Notes under the pieces: generated by a model
What the model was told of the DNA's origin: nothing
The model's input: the letters and a program-made list of their open reading frames with translations, nothing else
Database searches by the model: none
Source of the DNA: Erythroxylum novogranatense
Taxonomy: Eukaryota; Streptophyta; Magnoliopsida; Malpighiales; Erythroxylaceae
Length of the DNA: 64,000 nt
NCBI GenBank assembly: GCA_029891385.1
Contig: CM057228.1
Location: 65,168,523 to 65,232,522 of the forward strand
Reading direction: 5' to 3'
Position numbers and translations under genes: made by a program
Part shown: one piece after another, positions 48,492 to 61,293 of the stretch
Layout of the letters: each line of letters opens with the position of its first letter
Numbering within the stretch: the stretch's first letter is position 1

Positions 48492-51400
48492 TGTAGCACC
48501 ATACTCCTGCAAGACACGTATCCGACATCTTGAGTGATATCCGAGTCCGTGCCCCGCGAGGGTGACATGCTAAGCACTTAATCAGTCAAAACTTAGTACA
48601 ATTTTTTTAAATCACAAACATAATATGCGGAAATCAATAACTAAATCGGGCCCACTTTATTCGTAATCTTTTTCAATCATAACAATACAATCAACAGAAT
48701 TTCAATAGCCATTTGGGGCCCCATTACAAATACAAAACATTTTAGTCATAATGTCTTTACATTACAACATAAATAAATTCGTATATACATTGTGCAAAAG
48801 TTTCTAAATACATTATTCGATACAAAAAAATTTCAGAATATATACAATTCAATACGAAAATAAAGAAGTACAATGCAGACGTAAACTGATTCCGACCTCT
48901 ATCGCTTACTTATATGTTTCAGGTATACCCCGTTTGCCTAACAGGTATTCTTCTGATCTTAAAAAATATTTGCAAATTTTGGGTGAGTTTTGCGAACTCA
49001 ATCAGTGATCATCATCGATGACTCACCCAGTCACATAACACATAATTCACATTCACAACATATCACATTTCACGTTCAATACACTTTAATCATTCATATT
49101 ATGCATATATAGTACATATGAGACCCGCTTTTTATTTGTTACTTTATTGTGACCAAGTATCTAAACTGTCCCGTATCCATTGGATACCGGGCTCATTACT
49201 AACCGTTATATCTGCTTAGGGGATATATGGCTCATTTTATATAGTAAGCCTTAGGCTCTTAATCACTTTTGAGCCCGAGGCTCTTTTTCATACGTTGAGC
49301 TTTAAGCTCTGATCGGTGGCTACTCTGGTCACAACTACCATTATGTTTAATGCATTCATGAAATGGAATGCCTCAATAACATTTGCATATTCTCATTCAC
49401 TCACATTTACATATCATCGAACCATAGTCCGACATTCAACATTAGAGTTGAGTATCACTTTTTCATTTGTATGCATGATCACACTTTCCTTCAGAACTAA
49501 GTCCGGCATTTAACAACCAAGTCATGTATCACATATTTCATCCAATATACATACAAGAAGCACTTCAATATTTCATTCATATTTCACATTCATCAGACCT
49601 TCTGTTCGAAAATCAACACAATCAATCACATTCATAACATCATCTAGTAGTCAATTAATACAAAATTCAAACAAAGCAAACAATGAAGTGAGATCATCTA
49701 GGTCTACTTACAGTACGCTCTACATTAGCATTTGCTTCCAAATTCTGGAAACGCCTGAATGGAGACTTTTAACCTACACAATCCATTTATGTAAGACACA
49801 TATTGCATTCACATTAATAACTTTACACAATTATAAGCATTCATTTATGCACACGTGTGTATATGAAATATGTACGATGCATGTTCATGACAATCTCGGG
49901 TATATTATCAAATTTCACATTTTATCACAATTTCGTTTTTTTGTATCATTTGCTTTCATAGTAACTCATTTCTTGTTCATTTTTACTAGATACACTTTAC
50001 TTCTCTTTTTAAATCACAACTTTAATCATATGGACCAATTCATCTCCATTAAACGCATGTCTATGGTACTTTAATACCAACAATTCACTTATTAATATTA
50101 TTCCAACATTACAGGATCACACATTATCAAAACTCTAATTTCTTTTTATAAATTCTCTAAAATTCCAAACCTTCGGGTTTATTTTTCATGATCAATTAGA
50201 CAATGCAAATGAAGTAATTTGATAATACTCTATTCTATAAAAATGTTCTCTATTGTCTTAAGTTTCTAATGAAACTAAGATCATTCAATTTGGTTCAAGA
50301 CTCAAATGTTATACTCCAATTAATTAGGACTATTCATAAGCTAAAGCAATATCCTATACTCATTTTTAATTCAAAAATATGGAATTCTAAATACATAATT
50401 CAAATTCATTCTCTTCATAAAAAATGTATTACTATGTCTCTAGTTTAATTTAAATTAAGAATCATCTCATTTGTATCACTATAGATCAAGTTATTGTCAA
50501 AACACCGAAGCATGGTCAGTGATAATACTCCAGTTATGAAGTTACAGAATTGTTCATCATTTTTGTTCCAATTCAATCAATCAATCTCTTCCAAATGATT
50601 TCATATGGCTATGATTTTTGGTTGAGATGAATATCAATGTCTTATGAGTCCAATGGTTCAAGTATCATGTCATTTGGAGGTCAGAAAAAGAAGATATAGC
50701 TAAAAGAATTAAAGGTGTTCAGGGTGAGTTACTTCGGGCAAAGTCCCCGTCGTGCTTATGCACAAGGGTGACTTTTAACTCACCCATGCAAAGTCACCGT
50801 TATGCTTAAGCACGAGGGTGACCTCCAATTTTTCCTATACAAAGTCACCGTTGTGTTTATGCATGAGGGTGACTTCCAATTTTTTTTCCATGCAAAGTCA
50901 CCATCGTTTTTATGCACAAGGGTGACTTTCCTCTTTTTGCTGAATTTTTGTTTCTCCCCATCTCTTCTTCAAACATTCATAACTTTTGATCCAGAACTCC
51001 AAAAATTGCAAAATTTATATAAATATAATTCTAAAATAATTATCTACAACTTTTATGAAGACTATTTTATCAAAATCTTCCTATATCAATACATTTTAAT
51101 CAAGGAAGTTCATATCAAACTTTTACCTCTCTTTATCTTTTCTTTATTTCATTCCCAACCAACTTCTCTAATTTATCTTCCTTCACTAAATCCGACACTT
51201 CAATTTTCATTTCTAAACTTTCTACTCCATTTCCATTTAACTCATTCATCACAAATTCACAGTACCCGTAAATATGAAATTTTACCCAAAATTCTCTAAA
51301 TCCTCACAAACTAAGTATCAGTTATTCATCCAACAGTGTACTATGCCCAATTCTCAATTTCGTGTCAAATTTTGAGACTCTTAAAGATAGAATTTAAATT

Positions 51401-52777
51401 CAATGTCTTCATGAAAAATATAGCCATATGTCTTTAGTTTAATTCAAACTAAGAATCATCTCATTTAGATAACTAGAGAAAAAGTTATGGCTAAAACACA
51501 GAAGCATATACAGAGATCATGTTGCTGCCACATTTTCCAGATCAACTACCACTTTTATTTCCAAATCTTACCCTAACACAACTCATACAAAGATCATCTT
51601 TTCTACTCCATCTATTCCTCATTCTCAACTCCATTTCATCTAAGTAGCATTCACAAACCAATCCATGATCTATATTTGATCATTAACCAAAACAGAACAT
51701 ATATATTTACCCATTCATAAACAATTTTTCGCACTCATCTACACACCACTTTGATGATCATTCAACCTCAACATCGTCTCTATAACAATATTTGAATTAT
51801 TACTCGTCATAAATATACAAAAGCAAGACATTCACATAAAATTTTCATCACCCATGACATATACGTACACATTGCATAATCAAGTCATCAATCTTAATTT
51901 ACTCATCACTCTAGCTTCATTTAACCATACCCATGATATTTAAAGCATAACTTACTGGATTTAGCTTCAAATATTCAAAAATAACACTTAGTCCTAGCTC
52001 CCAAGCATCATATGATCTTTATATTCTAAAGGTGATAGGGTTAGGTTTTTAGTGACAAATGGAAGAAACAATAAAAGGGACGTAGCAATTAATAGATGGA
52101 AGCAAGGTTCAATGTTGGTGATGGTTGGCAACACAATTCATGAAGAAGGAGAAGAGAAGGCCACGAAAAAGATGAAGGCAAGAGTTAAAAATGAAAGACA
52201 TAACAATTAACTTGATCTTTCAAGTGAAAGAATCATGAGAGAGAGGAGTGGTAAGTGGTAGTGATACTTGTCACTACCACTTGTCACCTTCCTATGGTCC
52301 CATTTGGGCCCTTATTAAAAATTAGTCTAAAAGTCTCCAATTTCTAATCTAATTGTCTCCTAAATTTTTCATGACATTTGTCATTAAATCTTAAAGTCAT
52401 TTATCAAAAATTTCATTGCCATTGGACAGTAATTTCTACTACCATTTAACAATTGTTTTGTCACTTAGCAATTTTCCTAGTTCAAAAATGTCCAACAATT
52501 TCTAGAAATTTCTCTAAAAATTCTAAATCAATTTATACACTCCCCAAATCAATCTCAACATATAAAAACCACATTTTCTAATATATTCACATATATAAAC
52601 AATTATACTCGAAAATTGTCAATGAATGCATGTACAATTATCTTTCTGTGCAAAGATTCAATATTCATGTGTATGTGCATCTTATGTAATGCATGAGCAT
52701 GAGATGTGTTTTCCTAATTTCGTAGTAATTTGTCACATTTACTATTTTAGCCTTAATATGAGTAACGGGATGTTAAA
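48492..52777 (-). mobile_element. Solo LTR of a long-LTR Gypsy-type element
   Basis: 4,286 bp with ends tgtagcacc (48492) and gggatgttaaa (52777), i.e. degenerate TGTAACATCCC..TGT(T/A)ACA on the minus strand. It is flanked by a perfect 5-bp duplication AGTGG (48487-48491 and 52778-52782). No primer-binding site or internal sequence adjoins it, and the surrounding sequence is the other Gypsy LTR on both sides, so it is a solo LTR left by LTR-LTR recombination. Open frames inside it (49688-50074, 50802-51299) are not genes. Confidence 0.88.
50741..50928. repeat. Array of four 34-nt hairpin-forming units
   Basis: Units at 50741-50774, 50791-50824, 50842-50875 and 50895-50928, each aagtcacc + 18 nt + ggtgactt with at most one or two mismatches in the arms, and an inner gtgcttatgcac-like palindrome in the best units. 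Period about 50-53 bp. Confidence 0.85.
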
Positions 52778-52782
52778 AGTGG

Positions 52783-52862
52783 GCCTAAGTAAGACTGTCA
52801 TGCAAAGGGTGTTGGCAATTAACTTCGGTGAAAGTTCGAGTCCCAAAATGACCTTCGTAATA
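52783..52862 (+). repeat. 5' LTR of deleted Gypsy element, right part
   Basis: Continues the LTR after the solo-LTR insertion (gcctaagtaagact, gttcgagtccca, tgaccttcgtaata) and matches 53668-53747. Confidence 0.75.
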
Positions 52863-52879
52863 ACTATTATTAGAGCCTA

Positions 52880-53455
52880 ATTTCGGTACAGCAGTAGACA
52901 ACTTGGCAAAACGAGTGACTAGGGTAGAGGCACTCATTGGACTGATTCCTGCGGAAAGGAGGATGTCCCTTCCTATCAATCGCGATTCGAGGCAATGGAG
53001 GATCAGATTCGACATTTGCAATAATAGATGGTGGATTTGTAAAGGCACACGAGGAGGCCCAGCACGAGATCACAGTGCTGAGGCATACCATTACAATAGA
53101 TGTTGGTCGTGCAAAAAGCTCATCACCAAAACCTTCAGCAGTGAAGGTACGTGAATCTAAGGTGTGCAGAAGCGTGCAGGATGCCAAGGTGCTTGAGAAT
53201 TTCTTGTGAAATATAGAGCAGTACTTTATCGTTACTAGGGTGCCCAATACTGTGAAGGTTAATATGACAGCTATGTACTTAGATGGGGATGCCAAGCTCT
53301 GGTGGAGGACGAGGACCTCTACAGATATTAGTGTGGGTAGAACTCCAATGGATACGTAGGAGATCTTAAGGAAGGAGTTGAAGGATCAAATTCTTCTGTT
53401 GAATACTTCATGGCTTCTAAGTTATGTAATTTGGCTTCCAAGCTAGAGTGCCTAT
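52880..53455 (+). pseudogene. Gypsy gag fragment
   Basis: The retrotransposon-gag signature is readable with few breaks at 53176-53400: AKVLENFL, NIEQYFIVTRVPNTVKVNM, TAMYLDGDAKLWWRTRTS, and EILRKELKDQIL. The N-terminal part (52900-53170) is in mixed frames. The frame ends where the truncated 3' LTR begins; no protease, RT or integrase remains. Confidence 0.75.
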
Positions 53456-53747
53456 ATTTAGCTCATTCGAGTTTTGCTCTCCTCATTCAGTCAGAGAGAG
53501 CATTCCTTGTATTCTTTTAAAGGAAAGTAATATAAATGTTAGTTTTACTGTATTTCCCTTATTTTCTGGTTACTTTTATTTTTTTATTGCCTTTTTAACA
53601 TTGTTTCTTCGAGGGTGTGAGGTAAACACCTCAAGGGATGTTTAAGGTTGAAGTCTTACTTAAGCGGACCTAAGTGAGACTACCGTGCAAAAAGTGTTGG
53701 CTATCAACTTTGGTGAAAGTTCGAGTCCCAAGGTGACCTTGGTAACA
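53456..53747 (+). repeat. 5'-truncated 3' LTR of deleted Gypsy element
   Basis: Begins abruptly at tagctcattcgag (equivalent to about 48283) and ends ccttggtaaca. The missing ~0.6 kb suggests a deletion joined gag to mid-LTR. Confidence 0.75.
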
Positions 53748-55479
53748 GTTAGCATTCTAAGACACAAGACCCAAGTAGACATCATTTATCAATTAATGCT
53801 CCATCGTACTATAAAGGGCATTTCATCAATCTAATTTGACTTAGGACATTTTTTTTACTTTCATTTAAAAAATGTTTTGTTAATTTAAATTATTTAAAGT
53901 AGTACATTATGATATTGCATAAAATATCTTTTCATTAAATGTTGGTTAATTTTTTAATATTATTATTTTGTCTTAATATTTATTAAAATAAGTTACTAAC
54001 ACATATATTTTCAAATGAGAAAACCAATGGTAAAAAACTCAATAAGTCCCGTCGATTCAACTTTAAAATCTAGAACTTTTAAATTTTGATTAGATTTATT
54101 TTAATAAATTTTGTTATTAAAACTGATCAATTTATCAATTTTATAAATTAATAAGTTCCTATAACCTAAAATAAATCAATTAATTTTATTTAACAATAAA
54201 TTTCAAATTTTTCGATGTAAAGATAATATCTTTCAATCAAATTTTAAAATTTTTATTTTATTTAATTTTAACCAATTTGATAATAGTCTAATACTAGTTA
54301 AAATTTTAAACCTTAAACTTCTTATCTTACCGGTTTAACTTCCAATTCGATTATTAAAACTATATTTCAAATGTTTTCCTTTCTTTCACAAAAGGTAACT
54401 ATTAAAAAATTATAAATTTCACAAAAATTTTGTTTGGTACCACTAGACTTCATTTTTTGTTAGGAACTTTGCATATTTTGTAATTAACCTTAGGAAAACA
54501 CACTTTCATAGATGTGTCTAACATTACATGAATTTTTAAAACTGAATTAACATTTTAAAATAAATATTTTGAAGAACAAGTGCAGATAAGTTTAATTGAA
54601 ATATTTCCATTCTTTCCAAATCATCTTTTCATCCAATTGCTATCTAAGTTGGAAATTTTAATATAATTTTCATTGGTTCATCTTGTTTTCCCTAATTTTG
54701 AGTCAACTCAAATAGTTTTTTGAAAATTATTAACCTTATTTTCTCTCTTTTGTTCTAATCCTCTTTTAGAAAAATTCAATCAATATCATATTAGATAGCC
54801 AAGATAATGATAAATGAGATAAATTGCAAAAATTCTAAATTTATTATGAATGATATTAAACACAAAAATTCTCAAATGAATTTAAGATGAGAGTACAATT
54901 CAAAATAGTCATGTCTTTTTTGCCTCTCAATTTTATACAACTTATGATTTTTATTGTGCATTTTTAAAGGGCTTCCCTCTTCTTCGATGCATAATTTGCA
55001 TACTTTTTAATGATTGTCCTTCTCCTTTCGAGGTTTGATGCTCTCTGGCTTCTTAGCATTCCTCTCCTCCTATTGTCTCGTTACAAACTTTATGTTCTTC
55101 CTTTATCACTGGTTCAAATTACTAGTTCCTATTCTTTGTTTTTTTCCTTTCCTTCCTCTATTGTAACTAAAATCCTTCTTTGTGTAGTGCTCCATTCTCT
55201 AGTTTCTTATTACTTACACCCTTTCTTCTTAACTATTTCTAGTGCTATTGCTAGCTCCAGTGCTTTATTTCCTTTTTTGGAATTATGTTGAGCCTTGTGC
55301 CTATACCTTTAAAGACTTTTCCCCCTTTTAAGTCCTACATAATCTCTACTAACCCTAACTATCATCACCCCTCTCTTTCTTATCTCGGCTTCCCCCACTT
55401 TTGAATCATTCAACCTCTAAACCCTCCTGCAAGACTTCTAACCAAAGAAGCTATTATTTGTAAAGGAAATTTCACCCTC
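53748..55479. other. AT-rich gene-free DNA, pyrimidine-rich toward its end
   Basis: 53750-54960 is very AT-rich with no gene. From about 55010 to 55440 it is C/T-rich, which could be the 5' untranslated part of the LINE that follows. The 93-codon frame at 55010-55291 is Leu/Ser-rich low complexity and not called. Confidence 0.45.
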
Positions 55480-56970
55480 TTTAAAGCTTCATTTATGTTC
55501 CCTAACTATGGATGATGGCAAATATATAATGGAAACGATTGTGGATATTTTGAAGGAAGGAGAGTTCAGATAGAAAGCTACCCTGATTGTTTTTTTTTTT
55601 TTGGGATAAGAGATCTCCTTTCCCTATTATGAACTTTCAAGCTTGAAAGCATTAGAAGCAATATAGTTTGAAGGAAGTCTTGTTTAATGAGGACAACTTT
55701 TGTCATTTCAAATTTGACACACTAAAACAAGCTTAAAAGAATCATATAAGCTAAACCATGGTATTTTAATAATAAGCCTTTGATCATTCAAAAATGGATA
55801 CCAGGAATTCAATGGCAAAACCTCAAGTAAAGTCAAATCCCTATATGGATAAATATCCATAACATTCCCCAAGAATATTGGACCAATAAGATGCTTATTC
55901 ACTTTGCTAGTATGAGGTCGTAGTTGTAATGAAGAGGCTAAGTTATGTAAGGATTTGTTTCCATATTGATAGCCAATAAAATATCCTTAAAGCAATTTCG
56001 TTGATGAGAATAAATGAGGATGATAAGTTGTCTGAGGATAAGGTTTCAATCACTTACTTCTAGAGACTAGAGACTAGATACTACAAAACATAAAAAAGTT
56101 TGGCACCTCACCAGAAAGAAAAATGTGACAAGTGAATTTCATCAGCTAATACACATAAATGGAAATGGAAATAGCATCAAAAAAGAAGGTGACGAGGAGG
56201 AGATGGAAAATGTAGTTAACAATCATAGTAGAGAAAAGATGAATGAGGAAGAGGCAGATGATGCAATCCCTCATCATTATTAGTAGCTCACTTATCAAAA
56301 ATGAAGTATTGCTTATCCATAACATTCAACCTATATCACCTGAAGTTGTAAGAGAGAGTTATATCTATGACACCAATATAGATAAGCAAGGCAAACCAAA
56401 TTCATCTTCTGATATCCCTATAGAGGATGTTTCACGTAATACAAAGAGCCATGTTAACTTTATACATAGTAAAGAGTTAGGGGAGTCAGCTTTGGATAAT
56501 GATTTTAAAAGTGTCACAAGAAGGAAATCCAAAAGTAAGGAAAATGTTGTATTAACAAATCTCATTTAATATATTCTTTTATGGGATGTTAGGAAACGTA
56601 ATAGCCTTAATAAACAACAAGCTTTAGATAAGGATTTTAAAAGTGTCACAAGAAAGAGATCCAAAAGCAAGTAAAATGATGTATTAACAAATCTCACTTA
56701 ATATATATTCTCTTATGGGATGTTAGGAAACATAATAGCCTTAATAAACAACAAGCTTTCTTGAATTATGTTCATGACACTAAACCTTTTCTTATTGGTC
56801 TTTTAGAGACTAAACATAAAGAAAAATTGTAGGAATTTGAGCTTTGTGAAAAAGCATTAGCCTATCTATACTAATAACAATTATCATCATCATGGAAGGA
56901 TAATTGACAAATTAAATGGGCTCTTTTACTAGAAAGCTTGGCCAATAATAGGAACTCTAATTTCAGAAGT
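55480..56970 (+). mobile_element. LINE (L1-type) remnant: ORF1 DUF4283 region and start of endonuclease
   Basis: At about 55770-55930 the + strand reads KPLIIQKWIPGIQWQNL then IPIWINIHNIPQEYWTNKML, the DUF4283 pattern of plant LINE ORF1. An acidic/basic linker follows (open 56243-56569), then LLWDVRKRNSLNKQQAL and, further on, FLIGLLETKHKEK, matching the start of the L1 endonuclease. A 132-bp tandem duplication (56489-56620, 56621-56754) repeats the linker/endonuclease junction. No reverse transcriptase is present and several stops occur. Confidence 0.65.
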
Positions 56971-57077
56971 TGTAGGAAGAATTCTTTAAGAAAGGGAAGA
57001 TTATAAAGGAAGTTAATAAAACCTTTATTTGTTTTATGCCAAAATATTAAATGACAAACTCCCTCAATGACTATAGG

Positions 57078-60000
57078 TGTAACATCTCATCACTGATGGG
57101 AAGGGTAAATTGGTCATTGGGGACGGGTTAGGAGTGTGGAAACATAGCTCGGCATGTTTATGCATATTATGGCCGTTAAATAGATATGAATGGCAATTTT
57201 TGCATATGCATATGACTGTACATGCATTCATGACATTTCCCGGCATATGTGTCTATTAATGTAATTTTTTGTGAAAAATGTGTTTGAAAAATTAAATTGG
57301 AGTGATTTATGAGTATTTTAAAATTTTAGGGACTTTTAGAAATTTTTCTAGAATTTTTCGGGAAAAATTTCTGGACCGGAAAAATTGCTAAGTAGCGGAT
57401 TGATTGGATTTTCGGTACTAAAAATGACTGTCCAATGGTACTGGAAAATTAGATACATTATTTTAGGAATTTTTACTCTGAGTCATTAGAATTTGGAGAG
57501 AAATTGGAGTAGAAATTAAATTGTATTGGAAAAAAGACCTGAAGAGTGCTTAAAATCAGGACAAGTGGCAAGGGACACATGTCACTTGCCTACTTAGTCT
57601 TATATTTAATGGTTTTATTATTAACCTATCCTATATAGACCATTCTCGAAGCTTTCTTTAGAAAGAGGGTAAAGCTCCTTTAAATGCATGTTTTTCTCCT
57701 CTCACCCGTAGCTTCCATTTCCCCTTCTTCTTCTTTGGTTTTCTCCTTCTTATTAAGTGCTACTCCTCTCCACCTACATAAGCCCTCATATCCTACGTAT
57801 TTCCTCTCCTTTTATTTGCAAAAAATTAAAAACCTAAGCTTCTCCCCTTAAGAAAATGATGGTCGTGAGTGATAGGAAAGGTTAGGAGAATTGTGAAAAG
57901 TTGGAAGAATTGAAGTTTTGAAGCTTGTTTAGGTAAGAATTAAGTTGTATGTTCTTTAATTTGTAGTTAGATGCATTTATTGTGCTTTATGGTGCTTTAA
58001 TTTCATGAAGTTTGTGGTAGGATTGTATGGGCATAAGTCATGTTTATGTGAGGATGCATGATGTTGGATATGTGTAGTGTGTGAATTAAATGTGTTGGAT
58101 TGGTTTTAATGTTAGTATGAGGTTAGATAAGTGGAAAATTAAAGAAAGAAAAAGTGTGTGTGTGTGCTGCCAATTTGTGACTAATTATTCAAATGAATGG
58201 CTTGATGAATTTGTGGGAGATTTCTTGGCTAAATGGGATGTTTATTGATGTAGTAATGATGTTGGAATGAAAGGAGTTGTGTTAGGTAGCAAATCTGGAA
58301 AATTCACCTTGTGTATGTTTCAGGTTTTTGGTCATAACTTTTGATATAGTTGTGCTATTGAGTTGAGGTTTAGCTTGAATTAAACTTGAATTAAACTTGA
58401 GAAGTTTGGATAGAATTCATATGAAGGAAGTTCTTTCCAATTGTAGCTTGAAGGGCTTTGAATTTTGCTTGGAAGTTGAGATATGTGTGCTGGCTAAATA
58501 GTTGTGATTCTAGCATTGAATGAATTGTTACCCGAACCTTTGGAGAATTTTCTGGGCTAAAGTAGACAGATTTTGTGAAATTGGTCTGCATGAAAGTTGA
58601 ATATTTTCTTGTTAGCTTTTTATCGCCACTAAGTATGACATTTTTCGATTTGTAGGTGGAAAGTTATGGCTTGATTAATTTTAGATGGTGATTGATGCAT
58701 TAATGTGTTTGGTGTGTGTAATGCCTCTAAGTATGGATTTTAGTGATTTTTGTATTCTGACGCCAATTGTGGACTGTTAGAGTTAAAACTAGCTCAAGTA
58801 ATCTTATGAAAAATTGTAGAGGATTGTCTTACTTTATAATGAGGTAAAATATGTGAATTTTTGGATGTAAGGATTGTAAGTTGTGAATTTGTAAAGTTTG
58901 GATATGGGTTAGGTTTTATGTTGTTTTAACAAGCTTAACAACTCAGCCACATTAATGGGTGAATTTTAACTTGTTAGTGATGGAATTTATTTCTGAGTCC
59001 TTCATGAGAAGTGTAGCTTGTTTTCTTATCTTTTTAGTGATATAGAGCATGTAATTTTTCGAAAATGGGTTAGAAAGTTATGAATGTTGGAAGAGTTTGT
59101 TACTGTTGAGGAGGACTTATATAGGTAGAAACTTGGATTGAGAAATCGATTTGGTTAGGGATTGAATTGGCTTCCAAGTTGTTCATGAAAGTTGTAGAAT
59201 TTGTTTTGATCTTTTGATTGATATAAAACTTGAAATTTTTGGGAAAGGGGATGGAAAGATATGATTTTTGGAGAAATGATGTACTGTTTTGAATGGTAAT
59301 GTGAGGGCAGTAGCTTTGATTGCATTTTTGACACCCTTAGGGGTGAAATTGGTTTGTGAGCCCTTCATGAAACTTGTAGGATTTTTCAAGATCTTTCCAA
59401 TGAGATCTTATTTGTGATTTTTGGACATTTGTATGAAAAGATAAGTTATGTGGAAGAAGAGGTGGTATATGAATGAAGAAAGAAAGGTTATTAGTGAAAT
59501 TGGAAAATTAGGTTTTAAAAAAAATGATGAGATTGAGTCTCGCCGAGACCCATCCGATTATTATTATTTTTATTTAATTATTTATTATTCTTTAGTTAAT
59601 TATCAATGCCTTTTAAATTCTTTTGTCAATTACTTTTTCATCCGACGTCCGATTGACCTTATTCTCGAGGCATCGGATTCATGGATTATTTAATTTCATT
59701 TATATGTAAGATTGCGAATTTTTAGAGATGAAATTGATGGGGATTGACTGGGTCGAAGTGAGAGGACCGGATAATTATTTTTTTGGTCCTTATTTTATTA
59801 ATAATTGGATCTATAGAGGTCCGAATTGAATGATTTTGGTGTCTATCGTTTTCTAACTTTTTAGAGGAAGTTTTTGTGACCGAAATTGTAGAATAGTGCT
59901 GGAAATGTCACGAACATGCATTGTACACATTTTAATTGCTACATGTGCATTATTATATATTTCTGATTGTACATTTGGTAATATTTGAAATATTTTGATT

Positions 60001-61275
60001 GTTATAGAGGCGCCTTTGGAACGTCAACTCACAGATGTTGCCGAGACTTCCAGACATTAGCTCGAAAGCTATTGGTGAGTGACCTATATGGTTTCTCAAT
60101 TAATATTTGTTATAATTTTGCGCTTATAACTATGTGGAGAATAATGGTGGGCTTGTGAGTTATTTTTGCCCAGATTCCGGACAGGTGGTCCGATGTATTG
60201 GAAGAGTACGACATAGAAATGCTATATGTGATTTTAACGTGATTCATTGTGAATTAATTGTTTGAATGTGCTAATTTGAGATGGATTGTGATGTTGACAT
60301 TGTTCCAATGTGATATATACATTCCATGCATGGATGCATGATCAATTAATGACAGTTGTGACCGGAGCAGCCATCGAGAGCTATAAGCTCAACGTTTATA
60401 TTTGAGCCTTGAGTCCCACAGTGATTCAGAGCCTCGGGCTCAATGATTAATGTTCCCATATTGGGACAGTACAGAGCCTCAGGTTCAACGATTAATGCGC
60501 CCATATTGGGACAGTTCAGGCGCTCGATCATAACACCGAAATAAAATGGAAATGTGTCACATGCGCATGTCATATGCATCTGATTTTAATCTCTTTCATT
60601 GAGTGAAAGGCTAACTGCCTTATGCTTTTGCGGTACTAATCATGTGGTACTTCTGAATGTGAATTATGAAACAACTATATTATGCTTGAGTGTTTTGTGA
60701 ATTCAATTGGTTATGGATGTCTAAATGAAGGAAATGTATCTAATTGTCTATGCTCAAGTGAAATTGTGAAATGTGATCAAATATGTAACAATGTGAATAT
60801 ATGTTATGTGAATTGATGTGTTGCATGAATTGAGTGAACCATCGATGATGGTTACCTCACGGAGTTCGCAAAACTCACTCAAAATTTGTAATTATTTTTC
60901 AGGACTCAAAAGAATACCCCGTTAGGCAACAGGCGTATAGCATCTGTTGATGAGTGAGAGATGTGGTCGGGATCAGTTTGCGTCTGCATTAGTGTCTGAT
61001 AAAATAGTATTTTTCTGAATTTTTGTATTAATGATTAGGTCAATTTGTAAAGTTAACAGACTGAAATAAATTATATTTATGAAAAGGGCCCCCGTGGCCA
61101 ATGTACTTATTAATGATTGTATGTTCATTGATTTCTACTTCAAGTATGTTTGTGTTTCAAAAAAAAATTGATACTGAGTTTTGACTGAGTGATGTAGCAC
61201 GCCACCCTCGTAGGGCACAGACTCGAATATCACCATCGATATCGGGTTCGGGTCATGCGAGAGTGGAGTGTTACA
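57078..61275 (+). repeat. Long Gypsy-type LTR (4.2 kb)
   Basis: Starts TGTAACATCTC and ends GAGTGTTACA, with matching inverted ends, directly followed by a primer-binding site, so this is a 5' LTR on the + strand. Long LTRs with this start and this primer suggest a Tekay/Del-like chromovirus, but no coding domain is available to confirm. Related copies lie at 1088-3001 (minus), 37048-38880, 48492-52777 (minus) and 62353-64000. Short frames inside are not genes. Confidence 0.88.
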
Positions 61276-61281
61276 TTTAGG

Positions 61282-61293
61282 TGGTATCAGAGC
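61282..61293 (+). promoter_or_regulatory. Primer-binding site (initiator tRNA-Met type)
   Basis: TGGTATCAGAGC, 6 bases after the LTR end. Confidence 0.92.

Larger units (their letters stand above)
47689..53747 (+). mobile_element. Deleted Gypsy retrotransposon, split by a solo LTR
   Basis: 5' LTR (47689-48491 plus 52783-52862), a degenerate primer-binding site (~52866-52877, attattagagcc), a gag fragment, and a 5'-truncated 3' LTR (53456-53747). The LTR ends match as short inverted repeats (degenerate TGTTA .. TAACA). About 300 bp shared by the two LTRs (ctcattcgag.. tttgctctcctc..ttcagtca.., gggtgtgaggtaaacac, gttcgagtccca) identifies them. Everything from mid-gag to the 3' LTR is deleted. 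Confidence 0.75.

Noticed and set aside
50802..51299. 165-codon + strand frame
   Set aside because: It spans the hairpin array and T-rich LTR sequence on the antisense strand of a solo LTR; Phe/Leu/Ser-biased, no motif.
55010..55291. 93-codon hydrophobic frame that could pass for a membrane peptide
   Set aside because: A C/T-rich stretch just upstream of a LINE ORF1; hydrophobicity follows from base composition.
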